Assembly (NCBI RefSeq): GCF_013371495.1
Contig: NZ_JABWTA010000001.1
Coordinates: 2,826,693-2,890,692, forward strand
DNA: 64,000 bases
Source of the DNA: Altererythrobacter lutimaris
GTDB lineage: Bacteria > Pseudomonadota > Alphaproteobacteria > Sphingomonadales > Sphingomonadaceae
Direction: 5' to 3'
Below are positions 17,134 through 26,133 of this stretch, piece after piece (the stretch's first letter is position 1; every line of letters starts with the position of its first letter). The notes beneath the pieces are model-generated. The model searched no databases and was not told where the DNA came from. It saw only the letters and a program-made list of their open reading frames with translations. Made by a program: the position numbers and the translations under genes.

Positions 17134-19224
17134 ATGTTGCGGCAATACGAACTTGTTGAGCGGGTCAAGTCCTACGACCCGGACGCTGACGAAGCGGTGC
17201 TCAACCGTGCCTATGTCTACACAGTCCAGAAACACGGTACGCAGAAGCGCGCATCAGGCGATCCCTATTTCAGCCATCCGGTAGAGGTCGCAGGTTTGAT
17301 GACGGACCTGCAGCTCGATCAGGAAACGATCATCACTGCTCTGCTGCATGACACAGTGGAGGATACTCTCGCGACGATCGACGATATCGAAGAGAACTTC
17401 GGTACCGATGTTGCGCGGCTGGTCGATGGCGTAACGAAGCTCTCCAAGATCGAAGCGATGCCGGAGAATGAGCGGGCCGCGGAAAACCTGCGCAAGTTCC
17501 TGCTCGCAATGAGCGAGGATATTCGCGTCCTGCTCGTGAAACTGGCGGACCGCTTGCACAATATGCGCACGTTGCACTTCATCAAATCGCCGGAGAAGCG
17601 TCAGCGGATCGCGCGCGAGACGATGGATATTTATGCGCCTCTGGCCGAGCGCGTCGGGATGTATGAATATATGCGCGAGATGCAGCTGCTCGCGTTTGAA
17701 CAGCTTGAGCCCGAAGCCTTCAAGACCATCAATGACCGGCTGAAAGACTTGCGCAATCAGGATGGCGGGCAAGTCGATGCAATTGCGCTGAAGATCAAAC
17801 AGGCACTGGCAGAGGCAGGCCTGCAGGTCGAAGTCTCAGGTCGCGAGAAGCATCCATTCTCGATCTGGCAGAAAATGTCCGAACGCCACGTGTCCTTCGA
17901 ACAAGTAACGGACATCATGGCGTTCCGCGTTATCTGCGAGGACGTGAGCGATTGTTATCGCGCCATGGGTGTCCTGCACACGACCTGGCAATTCCTGCCC
18001 GGCAAGTTCAAGGACTACATTTCAACACCGAAATCGAACGGCTATCGCAGCCTGCACACCTCGCTGATGTATGAAAGCTCCATGCGTGTCGAAGTGCAGA
18101 TCCGCACGCGGGAAATGCATCAGCGCAACGAGTTCGGACTCGCCGCGCATTGGGCCTACAAGCAAGGCGACCGGCCCGATGGTCAGGTTGCATGGCTGCG
18201 CGATTTGATCGAGATCGTCGATGCGGCGCATGATGCCGAGGAGCTGCTCGAACATACGCGGCTCGCGATCTATCAGGATCGCATTTTCGCGTTCACGCCG
18301 AAAGGTGGGTTGTTCCAGCTGCCTAAAGGCGCAACGCCGGTCGATTTTGCCTTTGCTGTGCACACTGATCTGGGCGCGCAAGCGGTAGGCGCAAAGATCA
18401 ACGGGCGGCACATGCCGCTGCGCACGCCGCTCATCAATGGCGACGTCGTGGAGATCATAAAAGCAAAGAAGGCCGAGCCTCAGCTTGCGTGGTTGAGCTT
18501 CGTTGTAACGGGTAAAGCACGTGCAGCAATCCGCCGAGCGGTTCGTTTGAAAGAGCGCGCGGAAATTGCAGAAATCGGACGCAAACTGTTCGATGCCATT
18601 GCAGCGCGGGTACCGGCAAAGATCGGCAAGAAAGCCGTGCGCGAAGCTGTCAAGCGGTTGGAAATGGATGAGGAGGAGGACCTGATGTACGCGATCGGAG
18701 CTGCTAAGCTCTCGGATCGCGATGTCATGGAAGCGCTGGTTCCGGGCTGTACTGCTGAATTTGACGAAGATGAGGACTGGACCCGGCGTGAGCATGCGAT
18801 ATCCATTCGCGGCCTTACTCCCGGGGTTGGATTTGAGCTTGCGGCCTGTTGCCACCCGGTGCCGGGCGACCGGATCGTCGGTCTTCGCAAGCCCGGTGAA
18901 CGTGTTGAAGTACACTCGATTGATTGTCTGGAGCTTGCCACCGGTGTCGATGCGGATTGGCTCGACCTGTCTTGGGGCAAGCGTTCGCAAGGCGCGCTCG
19001 GCCGTCTTCGGGTGACGCTTTACGATCGCCCGGGGACACTTGCTGAGATGGCAGGCATTTTCGCGCAGAATGTGGCCAATGTGACGAGCCTTGATCAGGT
19101 TGAGCTCGACCATCCGTTCACGACGTACGAGATTGATGCTGAAGTTCAGGACCTAGCGCACCTTACTCGCATCGTGAGCGCTTTGCGCGCCAGTGACGCG
19201 ATCGCTCAGGCGGAACGGGTCTAA
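17134..19224 (+). CDS. rel: Bifunctional (p)ppGpp synthetase/hydrolase Rel/SpoT
   Basis: Makes and degrades the stringent-response alarmone (p)ppGpp. The 696-aa product has the HD hydrolase (FSHPVEVAG with His48, LLHDTVEDT with His72-Asp73) and the synthetase (KFKDYISTPKSNGYRSLHTS, bifunctional-type basic KFKD loop). Then follow TGS (IFAFTPKGGLFQLPKGATPVDFAFAVH), a zinc-finger/conserved-Cys region (LAACCHPVPGDRIVG) and a C-terminal ACT domain (TLYDRPGTLAEMAGIF). It is the only RSH gene here, as is usual for sphingomonads. Divergent from the histidine kinase gene. Confidence 0.95.
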   Translation: MLRQYELVERVKSYDPDADEAVLNRAYVYTVQKHGTQKRASGDPYFSHPVEVAGLMTDLQLDQETIITALLHDTVEDTLATIDDIEENFGTDVARLVDGVTKLSKIEAMPENERAAENLRKFLLAMSEDIRVLLVKLADRLHNMRTLHFIKSPEKRQRIARETMDIYAPLAERVGMYEYMREMQLLAFEQLEPEAFKTINDRLKDLRNQDGGQVDAIALKIKQALAEAGLQVEVSGREKHPFSIWQKMSERHVSFEQVTDIMAFRVICEDVSDCYRAMGVLHTTWQFLPGKFKDYISTPKSNGYRSLHTSLMYESSMRVEVQIRTREMHQRNEFGLAAHWAYKQGDRPDGQVAWLRDLIEIVDAAHDAEELLEHTRLAIYQDRIFAFTPKGGLFQLPKGATPVDFAFAVHTDLGAQAVGAKINGRHMPLRTPLINGDVVEIIKAKKAEPQLAWLSFVVTGKARAAIRRAVRLKERAEIAEIGRKLFDAIAARVPAKIGKKAVREAVKRLEMDEEEDLMYAIGAAKLSDRDVMEALVPGCTAEFDEDEDWTRREHAISIRGLTPGVGFELAACCHPVPGDRIVGLRKPGERVEVHSIDCLELATGVDADWLDLSWGKRSQGALGRLRVTLYDRPGTLAEMAGIFAQNVANVTSLDQVELDHPFTTYEIDAEVQDLAHLTRIVSALRASDAIAQAERV

Positions 19225-19369
19225 CGCGCAGTTCTCGTCTTATGAGGCAATTATCTGAGAATACGTAGTTTGGGTTTTACGCAAACTTGCGCCCTTCGGA
19301 AATATCGAGCTCAATTGAGTGAGAGCCATCGCCCCGCGATGATTGCCAATTGGGTTTTGCAGTGTGTCT

Positions 19370-21211
19370 ATGCCATCCGACCTTTCGTCAAAGATCGAGC
19401 GTCAGTTTTCAGTTGCTGAGCCGCATGCCGAGCGTCTGGAAGCGAGGGCCCCTCGATCAATGGTGGCGAGGAGATTCAATCGCCTCTCCTTGAATGCGAA
19501 GCTGCGCGCGGCGGTCCTTGCTAACGCAGCCATTTTGCTCACCGTCGTCTTAACCATCGTCGCTGGCATGGCAGCTGTCGCAGCTTTTGGCCAGAAACAG
19601 GCCGCGCTCAGAGACGCAGAGGCCCGTACAAACCAGGCCAGCCTCAGCGTTATGGAAGCCGCGCTTTCCTTGCATATGTACGAAGACAATATGTCGCCTG
19701 TCGATCTAGCCAAAGCGCGTCAAGACTTGGAGGATGCTCGCGAAAAGCTGGGTGTGGCTTCGGGACAACTGCGTTCCGGTCTTGATCCGGTCGTTCTAAC
19801 TAACCTGACTGAGTTCGACGGCAGAATTGCTGTGCTTAGCGAAAAACTTGAGCAGGACAGCAGAACAAATGAATTGGAAGCAGCCCGCGAGGCAAATGGC
19901 TCGCTCGGCGTACTGCGCAAGGACCTGCTCGAGGAGGCGCAATCGATACAGCAAATGGCTTTTAGTGCTTCGAAGGATCTACGTACTGTGGGCTGGGGCA
20001 TTATCTTCGCCGGGATTGTCTTGTGTGTGATTGCAGTGTCGCTTGCTGTCGTAGGATCACGAGTAATCTTCCGAAGTATCGTCAGCGCAATCACGCAGAT
20101 CACCTTTGCGATGGGGGAGATATCCAAAGGGAGACACGACACGCCGATACCTGGCCGCGAAAGGCGAGACGAGCTTGGCGCGATGGCGCGAGCCTTGACC
20201 CGCTTTCAACGCGACTCGCTTGAACTGCGGCATTTGCATGAAGAGCGCGCGCAAAGCGCTGAACGCGAGCTGCAACAGCTTGAGGAAGCGCGCACAAGCA
20301 GAGTGGCCTTGATCGAAAAGACTATGGACGACTTCAAGCTATCCATCGGACAAGCCATTGATGATGTTGTCGCTGCTTCTGCGCAATTGCGTGGATCTTC
20401 GCATACGATGGCAGATCTCGCGGAGCGATCAGCTACGCAATCTAGTGAAGCTTCGGCATCGATGGAAAGGACGGCTCAAAACGTCGCTTCTGCGGCGGCT
20501 GCGACGGATGAGTTTACCTCGTCGATCGCGAAGATCAGCGGTGATGCGAATGAATCGGCTGAACTCGCGCGCCAAGCTGGCAGCCTCGTCAGCAATGCAC
20601 ATGCAAAAATGGAATCTCTTTCCGTTGCTGCGGTTGAAGTCGGTGAGATTGCCGAGCTTATCCGCACGATTGCCCACCGGACAAACTTGCTTGCCCTGAA
20701 TGCATCGATCGAAGCGGCGCGCGGCGGAGAACAAGGACGGGGCTTTGCCGTCGTGGCTTCCGAGGTCAAGGAACTGGCGAACCAAACCGCACAAGCGACC
20801 CACACAGTGAGCGAGCGGATCAGCTTGATGCAGGCCTCAACCAGCGAAAGCGTGTCCGACCTCACCGCTATCGTTGACCAGATCCGCGATCTTGAGCGTG
20901 TCGCTGAACAGATCGCGGATGCTGTGGGTACGCAAGCTCGCTCCGGCGATTTGCTCGCGCGCAATATCGACTCCGCGTCGCAAGGTTCAGACGCAGTTGC
21001 GGAACGTTTGGAGAAATTGCTCAGCGTGTCGCTGGCGACTGGCGAAACAGCCTCCAAAGTCGAAGCTTTAGCGCGCAGTCTCGATGAGCAAGGAGACGAT
21101 CTGAATAAGAAAGCTGAGCGCTTCCTTACAGATCTACGCAGCAATATGACGGTCAGCCCGGTCACATCTGGTGGTAGGGGCCATTTGCTTGCCGTGGCAA
21201 ATGGCGCTTAA
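19370..21211 (+). CDS. Methyl-accepting chemotaxis protein
   Basis: 613-aa chemoreceptor. After a short cytoplasmic N-terminus comes membrane helix 1 (ANAAILLTVVLTIVAGMAAVAA), a mainly helical periplasmic sensor of about 150 residues, membrane helix 2 (GWGIIFAGIVLCVIAVSLAVVG) and a HAMP domain (ITFAMGEISKGRHDTPIPG). The signalling hairpin tip is HRTNLLALNASIEAARGGEQGRGFAVVA, the most conserved part of all MCPs. The C-terminus has no NWETF-like CheR/CheB pentapeptide. Start 19370 is preferred over an in-frame TTG at 19343; neither has a good ribosome site. No che genes lie nearby. Confidence 0.92.
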   Translation: MPSDLSSKIERQFSVAEPHAERLEARAPRSMVARRFNRLSLNAKLRAAVLANAAILLTVVLTIVAGMAAVAAFGQKQAALRDAEARTNQASLSVMEAALSLHMYEDNMSPVDLAKARQDLEDAREKLGVASGQLRSGLDPVVLTNLTEFDGRIAVLSEKLEQDSRTNELEAAREANGSLGVLRKDLLEEAQSIQQMAFSASKDLRTVGWGIIFAGIVLCVIAVSLAVVGSRVIFRSIVSAITQITFAMGEISKGRHDTPIPGRERRDELGAMARALTRFQRDSLELRHLHEERAQSAERELQQLEEARTSRVALIEKTMDDFKLSIGQAIDDVVAASAQLRGSSHTMADLAERSATQSSEASASMERTAQNVASAAAATDEFTSSIAKISGDANESAELARQAGSLVSNAHAKMESLSVAAVEVGEIAELIRTIAHRTNLLALNASIEAARGGEQGRGFAVVASEVKELANQTAQATHTVSERISLMQASTSESVSDLTAIVDQIRDLERVAEQIADAVGTQARSGDLLARNIDSASQGSDAVAERLEKLLSVSLATGETASKVEALARSLDEQGDDLNKKAERFLTDLRSNMTVSPVTSGGRGHLLAVANGA

Positions 21212-21543
21212 AGAAGCTCGAGGCATATCGGCACGGGGTCGCCGACTTCTAGCCCTTCTGACCGCATCACCTTTTTGCTGATGAGCAGTGTCCAGTTTTT
21301 CGAGCGGCGCGACATGTCATCCATATTCATCGGAAAGACAGAGGTTTTCCATTCCGTGTCGCCAATCCGTGCGATCACCTTGACCGAACCAAAGCCACGC
21401 TGACGCCCAAACTCCAGCCGGCGCAGTGTTGCATGCGCTGTGATCGCTTCAGCGACTTCGCCGTCAATTGTAACGAGGTGATAAGTGCCGCGATCCCCTC
21501 GCCAGCGGATGAGGGGACACGTGGTGGTGACGGTTTCCGTCAA
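21208..21543 (-). CDS. DUF1905 domain protein
   Basis: 111-aa protein covering the whole DUF1905 fold: an N-terminal strand pair (WRGDRGTYHLVTIDGEVAEAI), RGFGSVKVIARIGDTEWKTSVFP and the closing KKVMRSEGLEVGDPVPICLEL. In this family the domain is a small beta-barrel of unknown function. Its start overlaps the stop of the upstream cyclophilin gene (ATGA), so the two form an operon. Its stop overlaps the convergent chemoreceptor stop by 4 bases. Confidence 0.8.
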   Translation of the reverse strand: MTETVTTTCPLIRWRGDRGTYHLVTIDGEVAEAITAHATLRRLEFGRQRGFGSVKVIARIGDTEWKTSVFPMNMDDMSRRSKNWTLLISKKVMRSEGLEVGDPVPICLELL

Positions 21544-22565
21544 TCGCTTGCAACCCTGCGGACAGGGACCGGGATGTTGCAGATGTCTGCGCCGCCTGCG
21601 GGAACGATGAAGAACGGATCGCGCCGGTTCGCGCGCGCTTCTGCATAGCGCGCAAAGGTCTCGCTTTCAGTGCTGAGATATTCAAATGCGGGTTGCTCGC
21701 CTTCGGGCAAATCAGCCGCAACGTCGATCGAAAGGATCGGCGTGCGCTTGTCTTTCTCGAAGTCAGCATAAAAGCCGAGCGTACCTTTGCCTCGCGGGAG
21801 CGAAGAGAGATGCTCCATGCCTTCGATGATCCGTCCGACGAGTGCGATGTTGCGGTCAAGATGGCGCGGTGCATGCCCGATCACAGTGTAAAGTTCTGCG
21901 CCAGAGCCTGTATCCGGTGAATAGTTCCTTCCAACGCCAACCATGCCGTAGCAATGAACGGGAAATAAGCGGCCTTCCGCGGCGCGCAGCGAGCCCCGCC
22001 TCCTGTTCACGTCGACAACTCCAACCGGCCAACCCATGGACAAGGCCGTTTCTCCATAGGTCTTGTCGTTCTTGATCCGCACAAAAGGTGGAGTCTGTAA
22101 CAGCTCTGTTGGACTGTTGCGCGGCATTCGGAGTGTTATGGAGAAGGCGGCACCATAATTCTCCTCCTCCATCACCTTCAGTCCCTCGGGCAGGACCTTC
22201 TTCGCGCCATCGCTTTCCGGATTGTCGTAATTGGGATCGCCCCATTGGACGACATAATTATCCTGCACGCGGTTGACGCTGATCCCGTCATACCAACCGC
22301 TACGTGCAAGCAGCTTGATGTTGTGCACCCAGCCCTGGCTGAAGGGCGGCGGCATCAGCTGGATGATAACCTCGCGCAGGTTTCCCTCCGCATCCGGGGC
22401 AAGCGTCATCACCATCAGCTCTTCAGTCGGGATGGTCACCCATTCCTCAGGCGCGGCGTCATCGACGATCTGATTGGGCGAGGGGGCTGGAGCCTCAGCC
22501 TCTTGTGCATGGACGGGCGGGATCAGCGCACACAACGCCGCTGCGGTCAGTACATATGCTTTCAT
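21540..22565 (-). CDS. Periplasmic cyclophilin-type peptidyl-prolyl isomerase
   Basis: 341 aa with signal peptide MKAYVLTAAALCALIPPVHAQ. The cyclophilin core is in the second half of the first 260 residues: ARSGWYDGISVNRVQDNYVVQWGDP (family FHR-V-nFviQGGDP), then MVGVGRN and YTVIGHAPRHLDRNIALVGRIIEGME. The catalytic Arg of the FHR motif appears as NRV. A long insertion separates the two halves, as in other sphingomonad secreted cyclophilins. Role: folding of exported proteins (inference). Confidence 0.85.
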   Translation of the reverse strand: MKAYVLTAAALCALIPPVHAQEAEAPAPSPNQIVDDAAPEEWVTIPTEELMVMTLAPDAEGNLREVIIQLMPPPFSQGWVHNIKLLARSGWYDGISVNRVQDNYVVQWGDPNYDNPESDGAKKVLPEGLKVMEEENYGAAFSITLRMPRNSPTELLQTPPFVRIKNDKTYGETALSMGWPVGVVDVNRRRGSLRAAEGRLFPVHCYGMVGVGRNYSPDTGSGAELYTVIGHAPRHLDRNIALVGRIIEGMEHLSSLPRGKGTLGFYADFEKDKRTPILSIDVAADLPEGEQPAFEYLSTESETFARYAEARANRRDPFFIVPAGGADICNIPVPVRRVASD

Positions 22566-22736
22566 GTTGACTTTGTGCCATCACACCGCTTGCACGACAA
22601 GCGCGTGGCCGCTAGAGCGCGCGCTCTTGTCCTCAAGTCGCGAAGCGATAGGATGGAAATACCGTCCTAAAGTAGCGTAACGATAGGACAGACAAGGACG
22701 CGCTCGAGCAGCGATGCAGTAGCGCGTATCTAGTGC

Positions 22737-22827
22737 GGAGACGTGGCCGAGTGGTCGAAGGCGCACGCCTGGAAAGTGTGTATACGGTAACCCCGTATCG
22801 TGGGTTCGAATCCCACCGTCTCCGCCA
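22737..22827 (+). tRNA. tRNA-Ser (anticodon GGA)
   Basis: A 91-nt tRNA with the 7-bp acceptor stem GGAGACG/CGTCTCC, discriminator G and encoded CCA. The D arm is GTGGCCGAGTGG, and the anticodon loop CTGGAAA contains GGA (reads UCC/UCU). A long variable arm (GTATACGG...CCCCGTAT region) marks the serine class, and the T arm is GGGTTCGAATCCC. No tRNA-related repeat was found elsewhere in the window. Confidence 0.96.
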
Positions 22828-22968
22828 CCTATTTCATTATTTTTTATCGCATTTTCCCAATTCCTTGCATGTCGCGGCATTGCCGGGCAAGCCGACACTA
22901 GAGGGAAGTACGTATCTCCTTCGGAATGAGATCGAGCCATATTCCTTCCGGCAAATCGGGAGGCGAGG

Positions 22969-23733
22969 TTGGAACTTCTGCAATCACAACTGGGAGAAAT
23001 TCTCCCATTCATACTGATTGGGTTCCTCGCGCAGCTTGTGGACGGCGCGCTCGGGATGGCGTTCGGAGCCATCGCGACCACATTGCTGGTCGGGTTCATG
23101 GGTGTTCCACCCGCACAGGCGTCCTACAAGGTCCATGTCATCAAGATACTAACCAGCGGTGTCTCCGGGATCAGCCATGCCTTTAGCGGCAATATCCATA
23201 AACGCCTGTTTCTAATGACCCTCCTGCCAGGAATTCTGGGCGGCGCGATTGGCGCTTACGGGCTGTCGCAGATTGACGGTGAAACGGTTAAGCCATTTGT
23301 ATTCGTCTATTTGTTTCTCCTTGGCTTACTGCTTGTGTTTAAAGGAGCGAAAGGCAGGCTCAAGCGCCGCGCGCCGCGCGCGATTGTTCCTCTTGGATTT
23401 GCAGGTGGAATCCTTGATGCGATTGGAGGCGGAGGTTGGGGGCCGGTCGTCAGCTCAGGATTAATGTTGCAAGGTACGGAGCCGCGCAAGGTTGTCGGCT
23501 CTGTGAACAGCGTGGAATTCTTTGTCGCCATCGCGATTTCAGGTGCGTTTCTCGGTCAGTTCGGCTTCGAAGCACTCGCGGGCGCCACTCTGGGGCTGCT
23601 TATTGGAGGCGTGCTCGCCGCACCGTTTGGAGCGATTGCGGCAAGGTATCTTCCGGCCCCTATCATGCTCGTTCTCGTGGGTGCCGTTCTCTCGCTAACG
23701 ACCGGCTATTGGTTGGTGATCAGTCTGTTGTGA
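22969..23733 (+). CDS. TSUP/TauE-SafE family membrane transporter
   Basis: 254-aa protein with about seven to eight helices, of the TauE/SafE family (sulfite, sulfoacetate or other small organic anion exporters). Both halves show the family pattern: LVDGALGMAFGAIATTLL and, in the second half, GFAGGILDAIGGGGWGPVVSSGLML. TTG start at 22969 follows GGGAGGCGAGG. The substrate is unknown. Confidence 0.85.
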   Translation: MELLQSQLGEILPFILIGFLAQLVDGALGMAFGAIATTLLVGFMGVPPAQASYKVHVIKILTSGVSGISHAFSGNIHKRLFLMTLLPGILGGAIGAYGLSQIDGETVKPFVFVYLFLLGLLLVFKGAKGRLKRRAPRAIVPLGFAGGILDAIGGGGWGPVVSSGLMLQGTEPRKVVGSVNSVEFFVAIAISGAFLGQFGFEALAGATLGLLIGGVLAAPFGAIAARYLPAPIMLVLVGAVLSLTTGYWLVISLL

Positions 23734-23765
23734 ATGGCCAGCTGAATTGCCCCACAAGTAGGTTA

Positions 23766-23776
23766 CGTATTTTCCC
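23766..23776 (+). promoter_or_regulatory. FixJ-like box, first copy of the shared element
   Basis: CGTATTTTCCC within GGTTACGTATTTTCCC. It agrees with the element CGTAnnTnn(C/G)(C/G) found in front of seven other transcription units in this window, and with the classical FixJ half-site order (TACGTA then TTTCCC). It lies 71 nt before a terminator and 245 nt before the host-attachment gene, so it may drive a short RNA. Confidence 0.4.
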
Positions 23777-23809
23777 TGATTCCCGCCTTCTGGTCTTGCC
23801 GCGAATGTA

Positions 23810-23875
23810 TCAATGCGACCCAAAGCCGAAACATCGGCAACTTGATGAGGCGGCCACTGTGCCGCCTCTTTCTTA
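23810..23875 (+). ncRNA. Candidate small RNA between a FixJ-like box and a terminator
   Basis: If the box at 23766 activates from about 40 nt upstream, transcription would start near 23810 and end at the terminator 23847-23875. The roughly 65-nt product would hold a hairpin GCCGA-AACA-TCGGC (23825-23838) and the terminator stem. No reading frame with a ribosome site is present. The start is a guess. The terminator could equally serve the preceding transporter gene. Confidence 0.25.
23847..23875 (+). terminator. Rho-independent terminator
   Basis: GAGGCGGC (23847-23854) pairs perfectly with GCCGCCTC (23861-23868) around a 6-nt loop, followed by TTTCTTATT. It is the nearest terminator after the TSUP gene. 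Confidence 0.8.
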
Positions 23876-24020
23876 TTGGTCAGTGTCTTTGAGAGCCTAT
23901 CGGGCCGCTGCGTCCAGAGCTACGACTTGGCTTTGCCCTAGGGAATGTCCTTAGTGAGCATAGCAGACCTGCTCGCTAGCTTGATCAGCCATACAGACAA
24001 TCCTTTCAGGAGTTGCACAG

Positions 24021-24464
24021 ATGAAGCTGAAACACGGCGCGTTGGTCATGGCTATAGACGGCACAAAACTGATGCTGATGCGAAACGATGGCGATACGAA
24101 GAAGCCGGTTCTGCAAACTATCGCGCAGGAGAAGGCAGATAATCCCAAAACCAGTCGGCAAGGAGCTGACCGACCAGGTCGCTCCTTTTCGAGCGCTTCG
24201 CCTCGTCGAAGCTCGCTTGGAGAAACCGATCTGCATGACGAAGCAAAGAAGGGCTTTGCCAAGAGTGCCCTGAAGCAGCTGCAGAAGCATCATGAGGACC
24301 AGGGCGGCGACGTGATCGTCCTCGCGGCGCCTTCAGTGCTTGGCGACTTTCGCAAGCATTGCCCGGACAGTCTGAGATCGGCGATCATTGCTGAGATCGA
24401 TAAGGATGTGGTGAACCACGAGCCCCAAGATATCGCAGCAATCATTGATGCGCTTGACGCTTGA
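24021..24464 (+). CDS. Host attachment protein family (PF10116-like)
   Basis: 147 aa. Family members start with a strand ending in DG.. followed by ..D.R.GRSF; here MAIDGTKLMLMRNDGD and DRPGRSFSS are seen. A helix with DLHDEAKKGFAKSALKQLQ and the core VIVLAAPSVLGDFRKH...IIAEIDKDVVNHEPQDI follow, close to eRF1-like/host-attachment proteins. AGGAG lies 8-9 nt upstream. The family name comes from Agrobacterium attachment mutants; a role in stress or ribosome rescue is equally possible. It forms a two-gene unit with the Pro-rich peptide gene. Confidence 0.8.
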   Translation: MKLKHGALVMAIDGTKLMLMRNDGDTKKPVLQTIAQEKADNPKTSRQGADRPGRSFSSASPRRSSLGETDLHDEAKKGFAKSALKQLQKHHEDQGGDVIVLAAPSVLGDFRKHCPDSLRSAIIAEIDKDVVNHEPQDIAAIIDALDA

Positions 24465-24474
24465 GGGACAGAAA

Positions 24475-24642
24475 ATGGCAACTCAACCACCAAAGCCCGA
24501 TCGCATCGAACCGGCAGCACCTCCAGAGCGGCCCGCGCGCGAGCCTGGTCCTGATCCGGTACGCCCACCTGAGACCGAACCGCTGCCACCTGATTTTGAT
24601 GAGCCTGATGTTTCTCCGGATGAAATTCCGGCACCCGAATAG
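24475..24642 (+). CDS. Short proline-rich protein
   Basis: 55 aa starting at ATG 24475, with GAGGGA 6 nt upstream and only 10 nt after the preceding stop. About one third of residues are Pro and most others are Glu, Asp, Arg or Ala (ERPAREPGPDPVRPPETE), so it is predicted to be disordered. No domain is recognised. The ribosome site and tight spacing support a real gene cotranscribed with the host-attachment gene. The next 225 bases, up to the convergent MgtC-like gene, show nothing further. Confidence 0.55.
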   Translation: MATQPPKPDRIEPAAPPERPAREPGPDPVRPPETEPLPPDFDEPDVSPDEIPAPE

Positions 24643-24867
24643 ACGGCGCAAATGCAGCAGATGTGCGTTAGCGAGATAGACCTCGCTGCAAACGCAGTCG
24701 GCCCGTAGCAATCCAACTTACGTCCCCACTCTTTCGATTGGTTTCATAAATCGGCTACTACGGGCCTAACTGAGAGGGTCATCGTTTCCTTGCGGTTACT
24801 CGCCAATCAGCAATTGTCTTTTGCCACGTTTCGACACAGCCAACTTGACGGTTATCAAGTCTGAAGG

Positions 24868-26133
24868 TCAAAAGTCTAAAGAATTGACCCACCAGAATGC
24901 AATGCTGGCAAACAAAGTGAGCATGCTGAGCGCGAGTGCTCTCGCGGCGGGACGTGAGCGACGCCCTCCGTTCACCAGCGTGATCCCGAGCTTGACTGAC
25001 ATGTTGGCGAGGATTGTGCCCGCCAGCGCAATGGACGCAAGCCATGGAGCAACCGCGCCTTCCGGCAATCCGCCAGCGGTGACGATCGCAACATCGACAT
25101 CCATCGATCCCATCAGGAACAACATAAGAGCGATCCCTTCTTCCCCGAAGCGTTCCAATCCCCAGCGCGCTGCGAGTGCGGCTACTGCAACAAAGATTAG
25201 GAAGCCAAGCGCTGGCAAGAGCGCGATAGGGTTCCTCGGCAGATTGGTCCGCTCTCCATCATCCTGACCGCGCCAAAGCCACACGCCTGCAGCCCATGTG
25301 ACGAGCAAGGCGGGCAGCATGATCACTGTGAAGGGGATTATGAGGCTTGGCGCTAAAACCAGTACCAATAAGACAACGCGCACATACATGACAGCGCTTG
25401 CCAGCACGATGCCAGTGCATTCCGCTTCGCCTGAGGTGCTGTCCGGCAGCCGCTGAGCAAGCGATTGTGTCACAGCAGTCGACGAATAGGCCCCACCGAT
25501 AATAGCAGTCAGGACAGTCCCGTGCTTTGCCCCCAAGGCGCGGTCAGCGACATATCCCAGAAACGAGAATCCGGTAACAAGGATCACTACGAGCCACAGA
25601 TCTTGCGGGTTCCATGCATCAAGTGGACCGATATCGCGATCAGGTAGAAACGGACGAACGGCTAAGGCAATGACCGCATATCGAACCGCCGCCCTGAGAT
25701 CCGCTTCGTCAAGTTTTGCAATCCAGCGATGTGTCTCAGTTCTCAGAGCCAAGACCATGGTCACTAATGCAGCATAGGCAACGCCGACTTCAGGCGAACC
25801 TGATCCAGCAAGAAAACCCAAAGCGATTGTCGCTATGGCAGCGACCGCACTGGTTGCGTCGGCTTGACCGGAAATTCGTGCTTCGAGGGCATAGGCGACT
25901 GCGACTAGTATCCCGAGACCGCCAATAATAGCGGTGCCTACCGGCTGTAGCTGCGAACTTAACAGCAGCCCGGCGATTCCGCTGGCAATGGAAAGGACAA
26001 TGAATGTTCGGACACCAGCGGCGCGTTGCCCGTCCTTTCGGGTACGCAGAGTCCAGCCGCGCTCAATGCCAATCAGCAATCCCACGGCAATCGCGCCGAG
26101 CATCGGCAGCCAGGCGTCAGTCAATGCGATCAC
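24868..26133 (-). CDS. MgtC/SapB family membrane protein with DUF4010 domain
   Basis: 421 aa with about 12 hydrophobic segments. The N-terminal third is MgtC-like (AIAVGLLIGIERGW, GVRTFIVLSIASGIAG, ARISGQADATSAVAA), and residues about 180-415 form the DUF4010 unit (TAIIGGAYSSTAVTQSLAQR, GLPEGAVAPWLASIALAGTI). MgtC proteins help survival at low Mg2+ and inhibit the F-type ATP synthase in some pathogens; the role of this two-domain form is unknown. It is the last gene of a four-gene operon; its start overlaps the PRPP synthetase stop (ATGA). Confidence 0.85.
   Translation of the reverse strand: MIALTDAWLPMLGAIAVGLLIGIERGWTLRTRKDGQRAAGVRTFIVLSIASGIAGLLLSSQLQPVGTAIIGGLGILVAVAYALEARISGQADATSAVAAIATIALGFLAGSGSPEVGVAYAALVTMVLALRTETHRWIAKLDEADLRAAVRYAVIALAVRPFLPDRDIGPLDAWNPQDLWLVVILVTGFSFLGYVADRALGAKHGTVLTAIIGGAYSSTAVTQSLAQRLPDSTSGEAECTGIVLASAVMYVRVVLLVLVLAPSLIIPFTVIMLPALLVTWAAGVWLWRGQDDGERTNLPRNPIALLPALGFLIFVAVAALAARWGLERFGEEGIALMLFLMGSMDVDVAIVTAGGLPEGAVAPWLASIALAGTILANMSVKLGITLVNGGRRSRPAARALALSMLTLFASIAFWWVNSLDF

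Noticed and set aside
18022..19113. A long open frame (363 codons) antisense to rel/spoT
   Set aside because: It lies wholly inside a clear housekeeping gene on the other strand, its product has no recognisable domain, and GC-rich codon bias produces such shadows.
17134..19224. Naming the stringent-response gene relA
   Set aside because: It has an intact HD hydrolase site, so it is a bifunctional Rel/SpoT, not the synthetase-only RelA.
19264..19274. CGTAGTTTGGG upstream of the chemoreceptor gene
   Set aside because: It fits the loose FixJ-like pattern but ends in GGG rather than CC or GC and lies far from the regulon; best treated as a chance match.
22737..22827. tRNA-Ser as an attachment site of an integrative island
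   Set aside because: No duplicate of the tRNA 3' end and no integrase or excisionase gene was seen within the window; kept only as a speculative boundary.
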